Assembly: GCF_002736105.1 (NCBI RefSeq)
Contig: NZ_CP024123.1
Location: 3,920,001-3,984,000 of the forward strand
Length of the DNA: 64,000 nt
Direction: 5' to 3'
Source: Solibacillus sp. R5-41
GTDB taxonomy: Bacteria > Bacillota > Bacilli > Bacillales_A > Planococcaceae
Positions 16,782 to 26,815 of this stretch are shown piece by piece. Both the position numbers and the translations under genes were made by a program. The stretch's first letter is position 1. Each line of letters starts with the position of its first letter. The notes beneath the pieces were generated by a model, which saw only the letters and a list, made by a program, of their open reading frames with translations, did no database searches and was not told the origin of the DNA.

Positions 16782-17753
16782 ATGGCATTACGCGATTTTT
16801 TCATTTCATTATCTGAAAACCAAACACTTAGCAACACGGCACAACAATACGGTTTAAAGCTTGGTGCACAAAATGTTGTGGCAGGAGTAACGATTCCAGA
16901 AGTGCTAAAAAGCATCCAAGAACTAAACGCAAATGGTATTTCTTGCACGGTCGATCATTTAACAAATTTCGTATCAGATGAATCAGAAGCAACAAAAGCC
17001 AAGAATGATATGCTCGCAATGATCGATGCCATTCACGCAAAAGAAGTTGATGCCCATATTTCAGTACAACCTGCTCAGCTTGGGCTCGATATTGATATCG
17101 ATTTTTGCTATGACAATTTACGAGAAATCGTGGCACACGCCGAAACTTTCGGTATTTTCGTCAACATTAATATGGCTGACCACCAACATTTACAACCTAC
17201 ATTGGATATGTTTGAAGAGCTTACAAAATCATTTACGAATGTTGGAACGGTTATTCAAGCTTACTTCCACCGCGCGAAAGAAGATATGGAGCAATTTAAT
17301 GATTCCCGTTTACGCATTGTAAAGGGCGCTTATAAGGAACCTGAGGAAATTGCCTATCATGACCAATTAGATATTGATATTAACTTTATTGAGTTAATTG
17401 AATCTCATTTAGCGAACGGTCAATTTACATCGATTGCTACACATGATCACAATATCATTAACCATGTAAAATACTTTGTCGAGGAATATAATATTCCGAA
17501 GGACAAATTCGAATTTCAAATGTTCTATGGCTTCCGTAATGACTTGCAGCTAGAACTTGCACGTGAAGGCTACAATGTTTGTGTGTATGTACCATACGGA
17601 AAAGATTGGTACGGTTATTTCATGCGCCAATTAGCAGAACGTCCACAAAACTTAAACTATGTGACAAAGCAAGTGTTCAATAAAAAAACAAATACCGTTC
17701 TTGCGGTTGCAGCTGGGGCCTTCCTATTAGGTCGCTTAACGAAAAGAAAATAG
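16782..17753 (+). CDS. putB: Proline dehydrogenase
   Basis: About 323 residues from ATG 16782, which follows AAGGAG; the upstream ATG at 16761 overlaps this site. The FAD-dependent TIM barrel oxidises proline to pyrroline-5-carboxylate. Support comes from NINMADHQHLQPTLD (near 135), the RIVKGAYKEPEE strand and the C-terminal FEFQMFYGFRNDLQLE and YVPYGKDWYGYFMRQLAERP motifs binding substrate and flavin. It is the monofunctional type, without a fused P5C dehydrogenase domain. The last 20 residues are hydrophobic then basic, suggesting loose membrane contact. It has its own promoter and terminator. Confidence 0.93.
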   Translation: MALRDFFISLSENQTLSNTAQQYGLKLGAQNVVAGVTIPEVLKSIQELNANGISCTVDHLTNFVSDESEATKAKNDMLAMIDAIHAKEVDAHISVQPAQLGLDIDIDFCYDNLREIVAHAETFGIFVNINMADHQHLQPTLDMFEELTKSFTNVGTVIQAYFHRAKEDMEQFNDSRLRIVKGAYKEPEEIAYHDQLDIDINFIELIESHLANGQFTSIATHDHNIINHVKYFVEEYNIPKDKFEFQMFYGFRNDLQLELAREGYNVCVYVPYGKDWYGYFMRQLAERPQNLNYVTKQVFNKKTNTVLAVAAGAFLLGRLTKRK

Positions 17754-17763
17754 TTCTGAATAC

Positions 17764-17807
17764 ATCCGCCAAAAATTCATTAACCCAATTTTTAGCGGAT
17801 TTTTTTA
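17764..17807 (+). terminator. Terminator of putB
   Basis: Hairpin ATCCGCCAAAAATT/AATTTTTAGCGGAT followed by seven T residues. Confidence 0.85.
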
Positions 17808-17838
17808 TGCATGAGCTGGGAGTATGAATTTATCCCAT

Positions 17839-17879
17839 AAAAAAGCTCCACCTGCACAAATTTCGCACAGATGGAGCTT
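17839..17879 (-). terminator. Terminator of the des operon
   Basis: Minus-strand hairpin AAGCTCCATCTG/CAGGTGGAGCTT followed by TTTTTT, 32 nt beyond the desR stop. Confidence 0.85.
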
Positions 17880-17910
17880 GCAGTGTGTAGTAAAATCCAC
17901 ACGTCTCACT

Positions 17911-18516
17911 TTATTTATTCCAGCCCTTTTCTTTAAAACGAGCAATTGCTTCGATTCGGTTACCAACACCGAGCTTCTCTAAAATTGTTGAAATATAGTT
18001 TCGGACTGTTCCAGCAGCTAAAAATAATTCTGCTGCAATTTCCTTCGTCGTTTTCCCCTCAGCTATGAGCTCTAGTACTTGGCTTTCACGCTCTGTCAGA
18101 GGGTTTTCACTATCATCCTCATAAACAAAATCCACAAGCTCTGGCGCGTAAATTCGGCGACCATCCACAATGATTCGGATCGAGTTAACAAGTTCTTCAA
18201 TCGGACTTTCCTTTAATAAATAGCCACGGACGCCTGCCTTTCGTGCACGTTCAAAATAACCAGGACGTGCAAAAGTCGTCAATATAATGATTTTACAATC
18301 ACTACCGCGTAACGCCTCAGCAGCATCTAAACCGGTTTTAACAGGCATTTCAATATCCATTATACAAACATCTGGTTGTAACTCATTGACTAACTGAATT
18401 GCCTCTTCGCCGTTTTTTGCTAGCCCTACGACTTCGATATCCTCTTCCATACTTAGTAAAGACCTCATCGCGCCGAGCAGCATTCCCTGATCTTCTGCTA
18501 AAACTATACGAATCAT
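17911..18516 (-). CDS. desR: Response regulator, NarL/LuxR type (DesR-like)
   Basis: The 201-residue regulator has a receiver domain with acidic pocket ED (8-9) and phospho-acceptor D54 in CIMDIEMP. A C-terminal LuxR helix-turn-helix contains LTERESQVLELIAEGKTTKEIA. In B. subtilis, DesR phosphorylated by DesK activates des on membrane rigidification. The adjacent kinase (4-nt overlap) and desaturase genes reproduce that system, so I give the Des name. Its operator candidate is the palindrome at 20856-20875. Confidence 0.9.
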   Translation of the reverse strand: MIRIVLAEDQGMLLGAMRSLLSMEEDIEVVGLAKNGEEAIQLVNELQPDVCIMDIEMPVKTGLDAAEALRGSDCKIIILTTFARPGYFERARKAGVRGYLLKESPIEELVNSIRIIVDGRRIYAPELVDFVYEDDSENPLTERESQVLELIAEGKTTKEIAAELFLAAGTVRNYISTILEKLGVGNRIEAIARFKEKGWNK

Positions 18517-19649
18517 TTTCCCATCTCTCCTTTTTGATGCGTAATGGCTAACGGTACTCTAATAATAATGGCAGTACCTTGGTCACTTTCAATCTCAATC
18601 GCACCATTTAAAAATTCAATGCGCTCCTGCATGCCTTTTAAACCGTTTCCGCCATTTAAGCGCTTCGAACGATCCAAACCAACACCATTATCTTGAATCG
18701 TTATTTTAAACTCATCTTCACTTTGATAAAAGTTAATGCGACAAATCGTTGCTTCACTATGCTTAATAATGTTAGTCACGGCTTCCTTTAAGCACATACT
18801 AATGACACTTTCTGAATGCACAGGCATTTTGATTTCGGACTTATCTCCATTTAACCGAAATTTGATTTGTGCTGCCTTTAAAATTTGCTCCACTCGGTAC
18901 AACTCTTCTTCGATACGCACCGCGCGCATATCTGCAACAAGCTCACGTACTTCCTTTAATGCAACACTTGCTGCTTGTCGTATATCTTTTATTTCTATTA
19001 TCGCCTGTTGTGGATTTTTTTCCACTAAACGGGCAGCTAAATCGCTTTTCAAACCAATCATTGATAGTTTTTGCCCAAGCGTATCATGTAAATCACGTGC
19101 AATTCGTTGACGTTCCTCATGAACCGTTAATTCTGAAATTCGCTCACGAGCCGTTTCAAGTTCGCCTTCTAAATTTTCACGACGCGTTTTCGAATACAGT
19201 GTAAATGGTAGAAGGACAACACCCAACACATTGATGATGATAAACGGTGTTTGCGTCAAAAATAAATCCAGGAAAATAAAATACCCACCTACAATAGATA
19301 ACACGGTAAAACCTATATGTAAGCCATACATAATATAAAACCCAACAGCCTGCTTAATATTGCCGATAAAAAATGCCGTAAATAGGGATAAATATACATA
19401 TCCAAACAGTAAGGTCATTACAATATTGAGCACTATTTGGAAGCTGAACCACATATATTTTAAGCCCGTTCTCGCCCGGAACGAAAAATAATGACACAGG
19501 AAGTAAAATAATATTAACGCAATCCCCGAAATAATTTGCCACAGAGGAAACGATTGGATAATAAAGAAAAATGGCATTATACAGAAGATTATCCATATAT
19601 AAATACTTAACATCGGACTTTTCGGGATGATACTATACCAAGTTTGCAT
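18513..19649 (-). CDS. desK: Membrane sensor histidine kinase (DesK-like thermosensor)
   Basis: The 378-residue kinase has about five membrane spans in the first 150 residues and no other sensor domain, as in DesK. A coiled region leads to the HisKA_3 motif ARDLHDTLGQ (phospho-histidine near 187), and the ATPase domain includes EAVTNIIKHS and DNGVGLD. Its role is to sense membrane thickness and fluidity and act as kinase or phosphatase for DesR. It overlaps desR by 4 nt. A promoter-like sequence of its own lies at 19677-19705. Confidence 0.9.
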   Translation of the reverse strand: MQTWYSIIPKSPMLSIYIWIIFCIMPFFFIIQSFPLWQIISGIALILFYFLCHYFSFRARTGLKYMWFSFQIVLNIVMTLLFGYVYLSLFTAFFIGNIKQAVGFYIMYGLHIGFTVLSIVGGYFIFLDLFLTQTPFIIINVLGVVLLPFTLYSKTRRENLEGELETARERISELTVHEERQRIARDLHDTLGQKLSMIGLKSDLAARLVEKNPQQAIIEIKDIRQAASVALKEVRELVADMRAVRIEEELYRVEQILKAAQIKFRLNGDKSEIKMPVHSESVISMCLKEAVTNIIKHSEATICRINFYQSEDEFKITIQDNGVGLDRSKRLNGGNGLKGMQERIEFLNGAIEIESDQGTAIIIRVPLAITHQKGEMGK

Positions 19650-19676
19650 AACAGCCTCAATTCTCTTTTTTCATTC

Positions 19677-19719
19677 ATTATAACAAAAGAGGTACCTCAT
19701 GTTGAATCCTGAGGTACCT
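19677..19719 (-). promoter_or_regulatory. Hairpin and internal promoter between des and desK
   Basis: A perfect 10-bp hairpin AGGTACCTCA/TGAGGTACCT (19690-19719) is followed on the minus strand by a short T-rich run, suggesting partial termination after des. A -10 TATAAT (19682-19677) with a weak -35 TCAACA at 17 bp, inside the hairpin loop, could give basal desKR transcription. Confidence 0.5.
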
Positions 19720-19734
19720 ACTTATAAGCTAAGC

Positions 19735-20769
19735 TTATTTTGCTAATGACGTTTTATTTCGCATACGCTCTAATGAAGTCGCTTCTTTAAATGTCACAAA
19801 TCGATAGTTCTCTGGGTCATATAATTTATAACGAAGAGATTCAAAGCTTGTTTTTAATGTAATCGTTGTCGCTTGTTGTAATGGTTTAATCGATTCATGC
19901 GCATCTTCTAATTTATAGTTTGGCACACGTGGCGCTAAGTGATGCACATGGTGGAAGCCGATATTTCCTGTAAGCCACTGTAAAATTTTTGGTAATTTAT
20001 AATAAGAACTACCTTCTACCGCAGCCTTTACATAATCCCAATCTGCATCATATTCAAAATATGCATCTTCATACGTATGTTGAATGTAGAATAACCAAAT
20101 CCCTAATGCACCTGCAATAAATAATGTTAACCCGTGCACTAATAAAAATGTGGATAAGCCAAATATCATGATAAGAGACGTACAAATTACTATTAATGCA
20201 ATGTTCATGAAGTACGTATTTAAACGCTCTTTAGTTTTTGCATCTTTACGGTTTATACGGTTTAATACAAGCACCATAAATAGTGGGCCTAGACCAAACA
20301 TCACGATCGGATTACGATATAAACGGTAGCCTAAGCGACTTAGCTTAGATTTTTCTAGGTATTCATCAACTGTTAACATATCGATATCGCCAATGCCACG
20401 CTTGTCTAAGTTCGCACTTGTTGCGTGGTGAATCGTATGCTCACGTTTCCATTTTTCATATGGGAATGATGATAATAACCCTGTAAGATTCCCAACGACC
20501 GCATTTGCCGTTTTGTTTTTGAAAAATGAACCGTGCGTACAATCATGAAAAATAATAAACGAACGAATGACAAATCCTGAAGCTAACACGCTACATAATG
20601 CCGTATACCACGGTGAATATTGTAAAAGTACGTAGCCTGCTCCCCAAATTAAAAATATCGGTAAAACAGTATTTATTAATTGTTGAATACTCATACGCAG
20701 TTCTGATTTTGCAAATGGTGCTATATCTTTTCTTAACTGTTTAGTTTTTTCTGCATCTGTTAACGCCAA
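19735..20769 (-). CDS. des: Membrane fatty acid desaturase
   Basis: The 344-residue protein has the three histidine boxes of acyl-lipid desaturases: HDCTHGS (75-81), HTIHH (111-115) and HHVHH (near 274), with four membrane spans between. It introduces a double bond into phospholipid acyl chains, restoring fluidity in the cold. The start is TTG 20769 behind GAGGGAGA. It is first in the operon with desK and desR, and the palindrome upstream fits cold-induced activation by DesR. Confidence 0.93.
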   Translation of the reverse strand: MALTDAEKTKQLRKDIAPFAKSELRMSIQQLINTVLPIFLIWGAGYVLLQYSPWYTALCSVLASGFVIRSFIIFHDCTHGSFFKNKTANAVVGNLTGLLSSFPYEKWKREHTIHHATSANLDKRGIGDIDMLTVDEYLEKSKLSRLGYRLYRNPIVMFGLGPLFMVLVLNRINRKDAKTKERLNTYFMNIALIVICTSLIMIFGLSTFLLVHGLTLFIAGALGIWLFYIQHTYEDAYFEYDADWDYVKAAVEGSSYYKLPKILQWLTGNIGFHHVHHLAPRVPNYKLEDAHESIKPLQQATTITLKTSFESLRYKLYDPENYRFVTFKEATSLERMRNKTSLAK

Positions 20770-20855
20770 TATTATCTCCCTCTTTCACTCAACTTGATAA
20801 ACCTATCGTATTAAATTTCAGAAAAAGAGTGTACGAGCAAACATCATATCTTTTT

Positions 20856-20875
20856 TATGACAGTTGTCATATGAC
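20856..20875. promoter_or_regulatory. Candidate DesR operator
   Basis: TATGACA-GT-TGTCATA (20856-20871) overlaps the perfect palindrome GTCATATGAC (20866-20875), giving three ATGAC half-sites. It lies about 90 nt upstream of the des start, where an activator would bind. Assignment to DesR rests on position. Confidence 0.55.
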
Positions 20876-20895
20876 TAGGTAACAATTTCGAAAAC

Positions 20896-21411
20896 TTATT
20901 TTCCTTTCGCTTCCTTTGGTCCTTCTAAATCAAGTTGATAAAATACTAAATCGAGCCACCGTCCAAATTTATAGCCAGCATTGCGAATCGTGCCGCTATA
21001 AGTAAAATTAAGTTTTTCGTGTATATAAATGCTCGCCTCATTTTCACGGTCGATGCATGCTACCATCGTTTTCACCTCATGTGTACGTGCATGCTCAATA
21101 AGTGTATGCATTAACTTCATCGCAATCCCTTTTTTGTAGTGATTTTTATGCACATAGACGGAATGCTCTACTGTATATTGATAGGCTGGATACGCGCGAA
21201 ACGGTCCATATGCTGCATAGCCCGCCACTTCACCATTCTCTTCATAAACAAATAACGGCTCATCATTTTGCATTTTTTGCTCATACCATGCCATACGTTG
21301 TGCCAACGTTTGCTCCTCGTACATATAAATCGCCGTTGAATTTAAAATATTGTCATTAAAAATTTCTAAAATGGTTGAAATATCATCTGGTATTGCCGCT
21401 CTAATCATCAT
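20896..21411 (-). CDS. GNAT N-acetyltransferase (phosphinothricin acetyltransferase-like)
   Basis: The 171-residue protein opens with IRAAIPDDISTILEIFND and carries EHSVYVHKNHYKKGIAMKLM (acetyl-CoA pyrophosphate loop, KKGIAMKL) plus HEKLNFTYSGTIRNAGYKFGRWLD, typical of the Pat/YwnH group. Members acetylate amino groups of methionine sulfone, sulfoximine or phosphinothricin-like molecules. The substrate here is unproven. ATG 21411 follows AAAGGAGG. It is an independent gene between des and metH. Confidence 0.85.
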   Translation of the reverse strand: MMIRAAIPDDISTILEIFNDNILNSTAIYMYEEQTLAQRMAWYEQKMQNDEPLFVYEENGEVAGYAAYGPFRAYPAYQYTVEHSVYVHKNHYKKGIAMKLMHTLIEHARTHEVKTMVACIDRENEASIYIHEKLNFTYSGTIRNAGYKFGRWLDLVFYQLDLEGPKEAKGK

Positions 21412-21433
21412 TTCATCCTCCTTTAAGGTCGAA

Positions 21434-21459
21434 ACCGCCCCGCAATGTTGCAGGACGGT
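21434..21459 (-). terminator. Terminator-like hairpin after metH
   Basis: Hairpin ACCGTCCTGCAA/TTGCGGGGCGGT with only a short T run (TTTC), so termination may be partial. Confidence 0.5.
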
Positions 21460-21505
21460 CTTGATATACTTTATAAAACGGTATCTACATTTTTCAATTC
21501 AAGCC

Positions 21506-24500
21506 TTAAACGTTGAAATAGCGTGCATCTGGGTGTGCAAATACGATGGCAGATACACTTGCTTCTGGCTCCATCATAAAGCCTTCTGTAAGCTGTACGC
21601 CGATATCTTCAGGCTTTAATAAAGCAAATAGTTTTTCCTGATCTTCTAAATTTGGACAAGCTGGATAGCCGAAGCTAAAGCGCTGCCCTTGATATTTTGC
21701 TGCAAAACGGTCGCGCATTGTGAAGTCCGTTGCATCCGGGAATCCCCACTGGTCGCGAATTTCCTGGTGAATACGCTCAGCAAATCCTTCTGCAAGCTCA
21801 AGCGCCGTAGCTTGTAGTGCGTGGCTCTCTAAAAACTTCCCTTCCTTTTTTAGCATGCCTGCAATGTCGCTTACCCCGTGACCTGCCGTTACAACCATTA
21901 ACGCGATGTAATCCATTTCTCCACTTTCAACCGGCTTCAAATAATCCGCCAAGCATAAAAATGGTTCTACTTGCTGACGAGGGAATGTAAATCTCTTAAT
22001 TTCAGTCTTTTGATCCTCTGGACTATATACGACTACATCATCGCCATCTGATTGCGCAGGGAAAAATTGATACATGCCAGAAGGTGTTAATAAATCGCTA
22101 TTTAAATAATCCCTAACGAGCGTATTTAATTGCACCGCGCGTTCATCCTGCTCAGCTAGCATTTGTTCTAAATTGCCCTTTAGCCCTAAGTGATGCCCGA
22201 TTAATGTACGCATATTCACATAAGGCTGTAAGTGAGCAACCGAGTAATTACGCTTCACATGGCGTACTAAATCTCCCGGTAAGTAAACATTTGCATCTCC
22301 AACTGTACGAACTGGTTTTTGCGTCACTACAACTGGTCGTGCTGCACGCTTTGCATCAGATTCAATACGCTTTTCACGTGCTTCTTTTAGCTCCGCAACA
22401 AGTTCTTCACGTTGCTCCGCATTCATTAAACGGTTCGCCTGATCTAAACCTTGCATCGCATCTTTCGAATAAATGACTGGACCATCGTATTGCTCAGAAA
22501 TTTTTGTTTCGGTAAAACGACGTGATAAAGCAGCGCCGCCAACTAAGATTGGAACATCTATGCCTGCTTCCTTGAAATCTTGCGCGGTAATAACCATTTG
22601 TTGCGCTGATTTTACTAGCAATCCAGAAAGTCCTACAAAGTCGGGTTTTTCTTTGCGAATCGCCTCAATTAACTGCGCTGGTGTTACCTTAATTCCTAAA
22701 TCGACAACACGAAAGCCATTATTACTTAAAATAATATCGACTAAGTTTTTACCGATATCATGTACGTCACCTTTTACTGTTGCGAGTACCATCGTGCCTT
22801 TACTTGCACTCGAATCGCCCTTTTCCATGAACTGCTCTAAATGGGCAACGGCTGCTTTCATCACACCCGCACTTTGCAATACTTCTGCTACAATTAGCTG
22901 ATTGTCATTAAATAGACGACCTACTTCAGCCATCCCTTCCATGAGTGGACCATTAATAATATCTAGCGGGGTATCAAACGTTTCACGCGCCAAATTTAAA
23001 TCCTCAATCAAACCTTCCTTCGTACCTTCTAAAATATAATACGCAAGACGCTCTTCCACTGTTGCAGGAAGTACTTTCACAGCGGATTCTTTCTTTTTCC
23101 CACGATAAAAATCTGTAAATACTGCTAACGTTTCATCATTGGTATTGAAAATCAAATCATTCGCAAGTTTAATTTCTTCTTCTGGAATCGAAGCAAATCG
23201 CTCTAATTTCTCTGTATTCACAATCGCATAATCAAGACCTGCTTGCGTGCAATAATATAAATAAACCGCATTTAACACTTCACGACCTACTGGCGGTAAA
23301 CCGAATGATACATTACTAACACCGAGAACAGTTAGGCAATGTGGTAGCTTTTCTTTAATTAAACGAATCCCTTCGATTGTTTCCTCTGCTGCACCAATAT
23401 ATTGCTCGTCCCCTGTACCAACCGGGAACATTAGCGGGTCAAAAATAATATCCTCTGGTGCCATGCCCCATTTTTTTGTCAGCAATTTATATGAACGCTC
23501 TGCCACTTCTAGCTTTTTCTCACGCGTAATGGCCATTCCCGTTTCGTCAATCGTTCCAACAACAAGCGCTGCCCCATATTTTTTCACAAGTGGCATCACC
23601 GCATCAAAGCGCTCCTCGCCATCTTCTAAGTTAATGGAGTTAATGATCGCTTTCCCTTGTGAATATTTTAATGCGACTTCCATTACTTTTTCATCAGTTG
23701 AGTCAATTACTAAAGGTACTTTTACCTTTTTGACCACTTCCTGCATAAAGTTTTTCATATCCTCTACTTCATCACGGTCTGGGTTGGCGAGACAAATATC
23801 AATAACATGCGCACCATTTTTCACTTGGGCACGAGCAACTTCTGCTGCTTCCTCAAATTTTCCTTCAATAATTAAATTTTTAAATTTACGTGAGCCGATA
23901 ACATTCGTACGTTCGCCCATAAATAAAGGACGCATCGATTCATCATATTGTAACGGTTCAATTCCTGAAACAGCATGCGTATGTGTTTTCTCTCCAGGTT
24001 TACGAGGTGCAAATCCTGCTACCGCTTCACGAATGGCTGCGATATGAGCAGGTGTCGTACCGCAACAGCCACCAATAATATTGAGCCAACCTTTTTCTGC
24101 AAAACCTTGTAGCTTTTTCGATAATGATTCTGGTGTTTCGTGATAGCACCCTTCCTCATCCGGTAAGCCTGCATTCGGATAACAGCTAATATAACCTTGT
24201 GAAAGCTCTGCTAATGAACGAATATGATCCGTCATAAATTCTGGACCTGTAGCACAGTTTAAGCCAACGGATAGTGGTTGAATATGTTCAATCGAAATGT
24301 AGAAGGCTTCAATCGATTGCCCAGCAAGTGTAGTACCCATTGGCTCGATTGTTCCTGAAATCATCACAGGTAACTCTTTTCCTAATTCATCAAATGCACG
24401 ACGCACCGCAATTGTGCCCGCCTTTACATTCAGCATATCTTGAGACGTTTCAAGTAATATTAAATCGGATCCTGCTTCAATCAATGCTTTCGCTTGCACA

Positions 24501-24934
24501 TAGAAATTTTCCTCTAGCTCTTCAAATGTTATCCCACCTGTTACAGACAATGTTTTTGTGGTTGGCCCCATCGCCCCTGCAACAAAGCGTGGCCACTCAG
24601 GTGTCGAAAACTCACGCGACACCTCTAGTGCAATTTCCACCGCTCGTCTATTAATTTCCACCGCTTTATTTCCCAGGTCATACTCATTTAAAACAAGTGG
24701 CGTTGCACCAAATGTATTTGTACAAATGATATCGGAACCAGCTTCTAAATAAGCACGATGAATTTTTCCTAACACATCTGGTCGTGTCAAAATAAGGTTT
24801 TCATTACAGCCATCTAATTCCTCACCGCCAAAGTCTTCATAGGTCAAATTTTCATTTTGGAGCATTGTCCCCATTGCACCATCGATAATTAATATTCGTT
24901 TTTGTAATTGCTCCTGTATTGGATGATTAAGCAT
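21506..24934 (-). CDS. metH: Cobalamin-dependent methionine synthase
   Basis: About 1142 residues, full length. Domain order: homocysteine-binding domain (1-320, zinc ligands in GGCCGT), pterin-binding methyltetrahydrofolate domain (about 340-600), B12 cap and cobalamin-binding domain with KGDVHDIGKN (about 630-880), and reactivation domain with FSFGYPACPN (about 900-1142). It methylates homocysteine to methionine. ATG 24934 is chosen because AAAGGAGCTC lies just upstream and it overlaps the yitJ stop by 8 nt, coupling translation. The folate methyl donor comes from the neighbouring YitJ. Confidence 0.97.
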   Translation of the reverse strand: MLNHPIQEQLQKRILIIDGAMGTMLQNENLTYEDFGGEELDGCNENLILTRPDVLGKIHRAYLEAGSDIICTNTFGATPLVLNEYDLGNKAVEINRRAVEIALEVSREFSTPEWPRFVAGAMGPTTKTLSVTGGITFEELEENFYVQAKALIEAGSDLILLETSQDMLNVKAGTIAVRRAFDELGKELPVMISGTIEPMGTTLAGQSIEAFYISIEHIQPLSVGLNCATGPEFMTDHIRSLAELSQGYISCYPNAGLPDEEGCYHETPESLSKKLQGFAEKGWLNIIGGCCGTTPAHIAAIREAVAGFAPRKPGEKTHTHAVSGIEPLQYDESMRPLFMGERTNVIGSRKFKNLIIEGKFEEAAEVARAQVKNGAHVIDICLANPDRDEVEDMKNFMQEVVKKVKVPLVIDSTDEKVMEVALKYSQGKAIINSINLEDGEERFDAVMPLVKKYGAALVVGTIDETGMAITREKKLEVAERSYKLLTKKWGMAPEDIIFDPLMFPVGTGDEQYIGAAEETIEGIRLIKEKLPHCLTVLGVSNVSFGLPPVGREVLNAVYLYYCTQAGLDYAIVNTEKLERFASIPEEEIKLANDLIFNTNDETLAVFTDFYRGKKKESAVKVLPATVEERLAYYILEGTKEGLIEDLNLARETFDTPLDIINGPLMEGMAEVGRLFNDNQLIVAEVLQSAGVMKAAVAHLEQFMEKGDSSASKGTMVLATVKGDVHDIGKNLVDIILSNNGFRVVDLGIKVTPAQLIEAIRKEKPDFVGLSGLLVKSAQQMVITAQDFKEAGIDVPILVGGAALSRRFTETKISEQYDGPVIYSKDAMQGLDQANRLMNAEQREELVAELKEAREKRIESDAKRAARPVVVTQKPVRTVGDANVYLPGDLVRHVKRNYSVAHLQPYVNMRTLIGHHLGLKGNLEQMLAEQDERAVQLNTLVRDYLNSDLLTPSGMYQFFPAQSDGDDVVVYSPEDQKTEIKRFTFPRQQVEPFLCLADYLKPVESGEMDYIALMVVTAGHGVSDIAGMLKKEGKFLESHALQATALELAEGFAERIHQEIRDQWGFPDATDFTMRDRFAAKYQGQRFSFGYPACPNLEDQEKLFALLKPEDIGVQLTEGFMMEPEASVSAIVFAHPDARYFNV

Positions 24935-26771
24935 TTGTTTGAGCTCCTTTATATTTAACATCAAACGCTTTCACATAGTCGATTAGTTCTAGCGTCATAT
25001 CGTAGCGTAAAAATGGTGTAATTAAGTAAATTCCATTAAAATACTGACATGCTGTTTCTAAAAGTTCCTTAGCAATTTTAACGCCCTCTTTTGTTGCCGC
25101 TTCTTTGTCCTCACCGCAAGCTTCCATACGCGCAAGTACTTCCTCTGAAAGCTTGATACCTGGCACTTCATGGTGAAGGAATTCCGCACTTCTAAATGAA
25201 GTAAGGGGCATAATTCCAATATATATCGGCGTCTCTAAATGCTTTGTCGCCTCATAAATCTCTTTAATTTTTTCTTTCGTATAAACTGGTTGCGAAATGA
25301 AATAATCCGCCCCGTGTTCAATTTTCTTCTCTAAGCGAGCAACCGCCCGATCTAATACACGCACATTCGGATTGAAAGCACCTGCAACGGAGAAATTTGC
25401 CTGCTTGCGCAATGTTTTTCCTGTGAAAGATGAGCCTTCATTTAATTGTTTAATTAAAGAAATTAACTCCATTGATGACACATCATATACACTCGTTGCA
25501 CCAGGGAAATCCCCAACTTTTGTTGGGTCACCAGTCACCACTAAAAGATCATGCAGCTCTAATGCATCTAGACCCATTAAATGTGATTGTAAACCAATTA
25601 AATTGCGGTCACGACAAGTTAAATGTGGCAATGTGCGAATACCGTGCTGCTTCAAAATAGAAGCCATCGCAATATTACTTATACGCGGAGAAGCAAGGGA
25701 ATTATCCGCCATCATAATAACATCCGCTCCTGCGTTGTATAATTCTTTCGCACCTTCCACGAAGCCATCAATTTCTAAATGTCGTGGCGTATCTAACTCA
25801 ACAATGACAGAACGTTCGCGCTTTGCTTTTAAATGTAACGGCTCTTGCTTACGTGGCTCAGGTACACGCACAAATTCTGTACGCCCTTGCTTCACTTTTT
25901 TCTCTGTAATGGGCTTAATATGAGCTAAACGACTTTTCACTGCCGCAATATGCTTTGGTGTCGTACCACAGCATCCGCCGATTAAACGAACACCTTGCTC
26001 GACTAATTCAACCGCAGCACGCGCAAAATAATCCGCCTCTGACTCATAAACAACGCGCCCATCTTCCACATCTAATAAAGAAGCATTCGGGGAAGCAGAC
26101 AAAAAGGAATTTTCCGGAAGCTCTACACCTTCAAATGATTGAATCGTATGGAACGGCCCTAAGCGACAATTACTGCCGACGATATCTGCTCCTAAAGCGG
26201 CAAGCTCTGTTAAAGCCGCATTTAATGACAGACCATTTTGTAAAACTCCTGGATCTTGCATCGTCACTTGTGCAATAATCGGTAAGTCCGTTAATGTGCG
26301 TAATAAATGAACACAGTGGGATAATTCCTCAAAATCATAATACGTCTCTAGTAAAAAGCCATCTGGTTGACCTGCAAGAAGTACTTTTGCCTGTTCCTCA
26401 AACGCATCTAAAATTTCTGCTAGTGTCACATCATTTTTTCGAACGCCTCGAATACCCCCGATTGTAGCTAACACATATTGTCCTCCAGGAGTTGCAGCAC
26501 GCTTAGCAATTTGTAATGCCGCTTCATTAAACTCTTGCACACGGTATTCATAGCCGTAACGAGCAAGCTTAATTGCATTGGCACCATATGTATTCGTCTG
26601 GATAATATCCGCTCCGGCAGCAACATATTCACCATGTATTTTTTCAATAATTTCTGGTCGCAAAATATTCATTTCTTCATGACAATAATCTAAACCATAG
26701 GAATATAATAATGTACCAATTGCGCCGTCAGCTGTTAATACTTTAGTTTTTAAATCCTCTAATAAACCCAT
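24927..26771 (-). CDS. yitJ: Bifunctional homocysteine S-methyltransferase / methylenetetrahydrofolate reductase
   Basis: About 614 residues. The N-terminal half (1-300) is a homocysteine methyltransferase domain with the zinc-binding GGCCGTTPKH motif; the C-terminal half (about 320-614) is a MetF-like FAD barrel (ERSVIVELDTPRH at its start, VTGDPTKVGDFPGA later) reducing methylene-THF to methyl-THF. ATG 26771 is preferred to 26807 since GGGAGTG precedes it. It leads the yitJ-metH operon under the SAM-I riboswitch, as in B. subtilis yitJ, which is also SAM-controlled. Confidence 0.95.
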   Translation of the reverse strand: MGLLEDLKTKVLTADGAIGTLLYSYGLDYCHEEMNILRPEIIEKIHGEYVAAGADIIQTNTYGANAIKLARYGYEYRVQEFNEAALQIAKRAATPGGQYVLATIGGIRGVRKNDVTLAEILDAFEEQAKVLLAGQPDGFLLETYYDFEELSHCVHLLRTLTDLPIIAQVTMQDPGVLQNGLSLNAALTELAALGADIVGSNCRLGPFHTIQSFEGVELPENSFLSASPNASLLDVEDGRVVYESEADYFARAAVELVEQGVRLIGGCCGTTPKHIAAVKSRLAHIKPITEKKVKQGRTEFVRVPEPRKQEPLHLKAKRERSVIVELDTPRHLEIDGFVEGAKELYNAGADVIMMADNSLASPRISNIAMASILKQHGIRTLPHLTCRDRNLIGLQSHLMGLDALELHDLLVVTGDPTKVGDFPGATSVYDVSSMELISLIKQLNEGSSFTGKTLRKQANFSVAGAFNPNVRVLDRAVARLEKKIEHGADYFISQPVYTKEKIKEIYEATKHLETPIYIGIMPLTSFRSAEFLHHEVPGIKLSEEVLARMEACGEDKEAATKEGVKIAKELLETACQYFNGIYLITPFLRYDMTLELIDYVKAFDVKYKGAQTNA

Positions 26772-26815
26772 TGTATTCACTCCCATATTTACAGTATTTT
26801 CAGTCATTTAATGAT

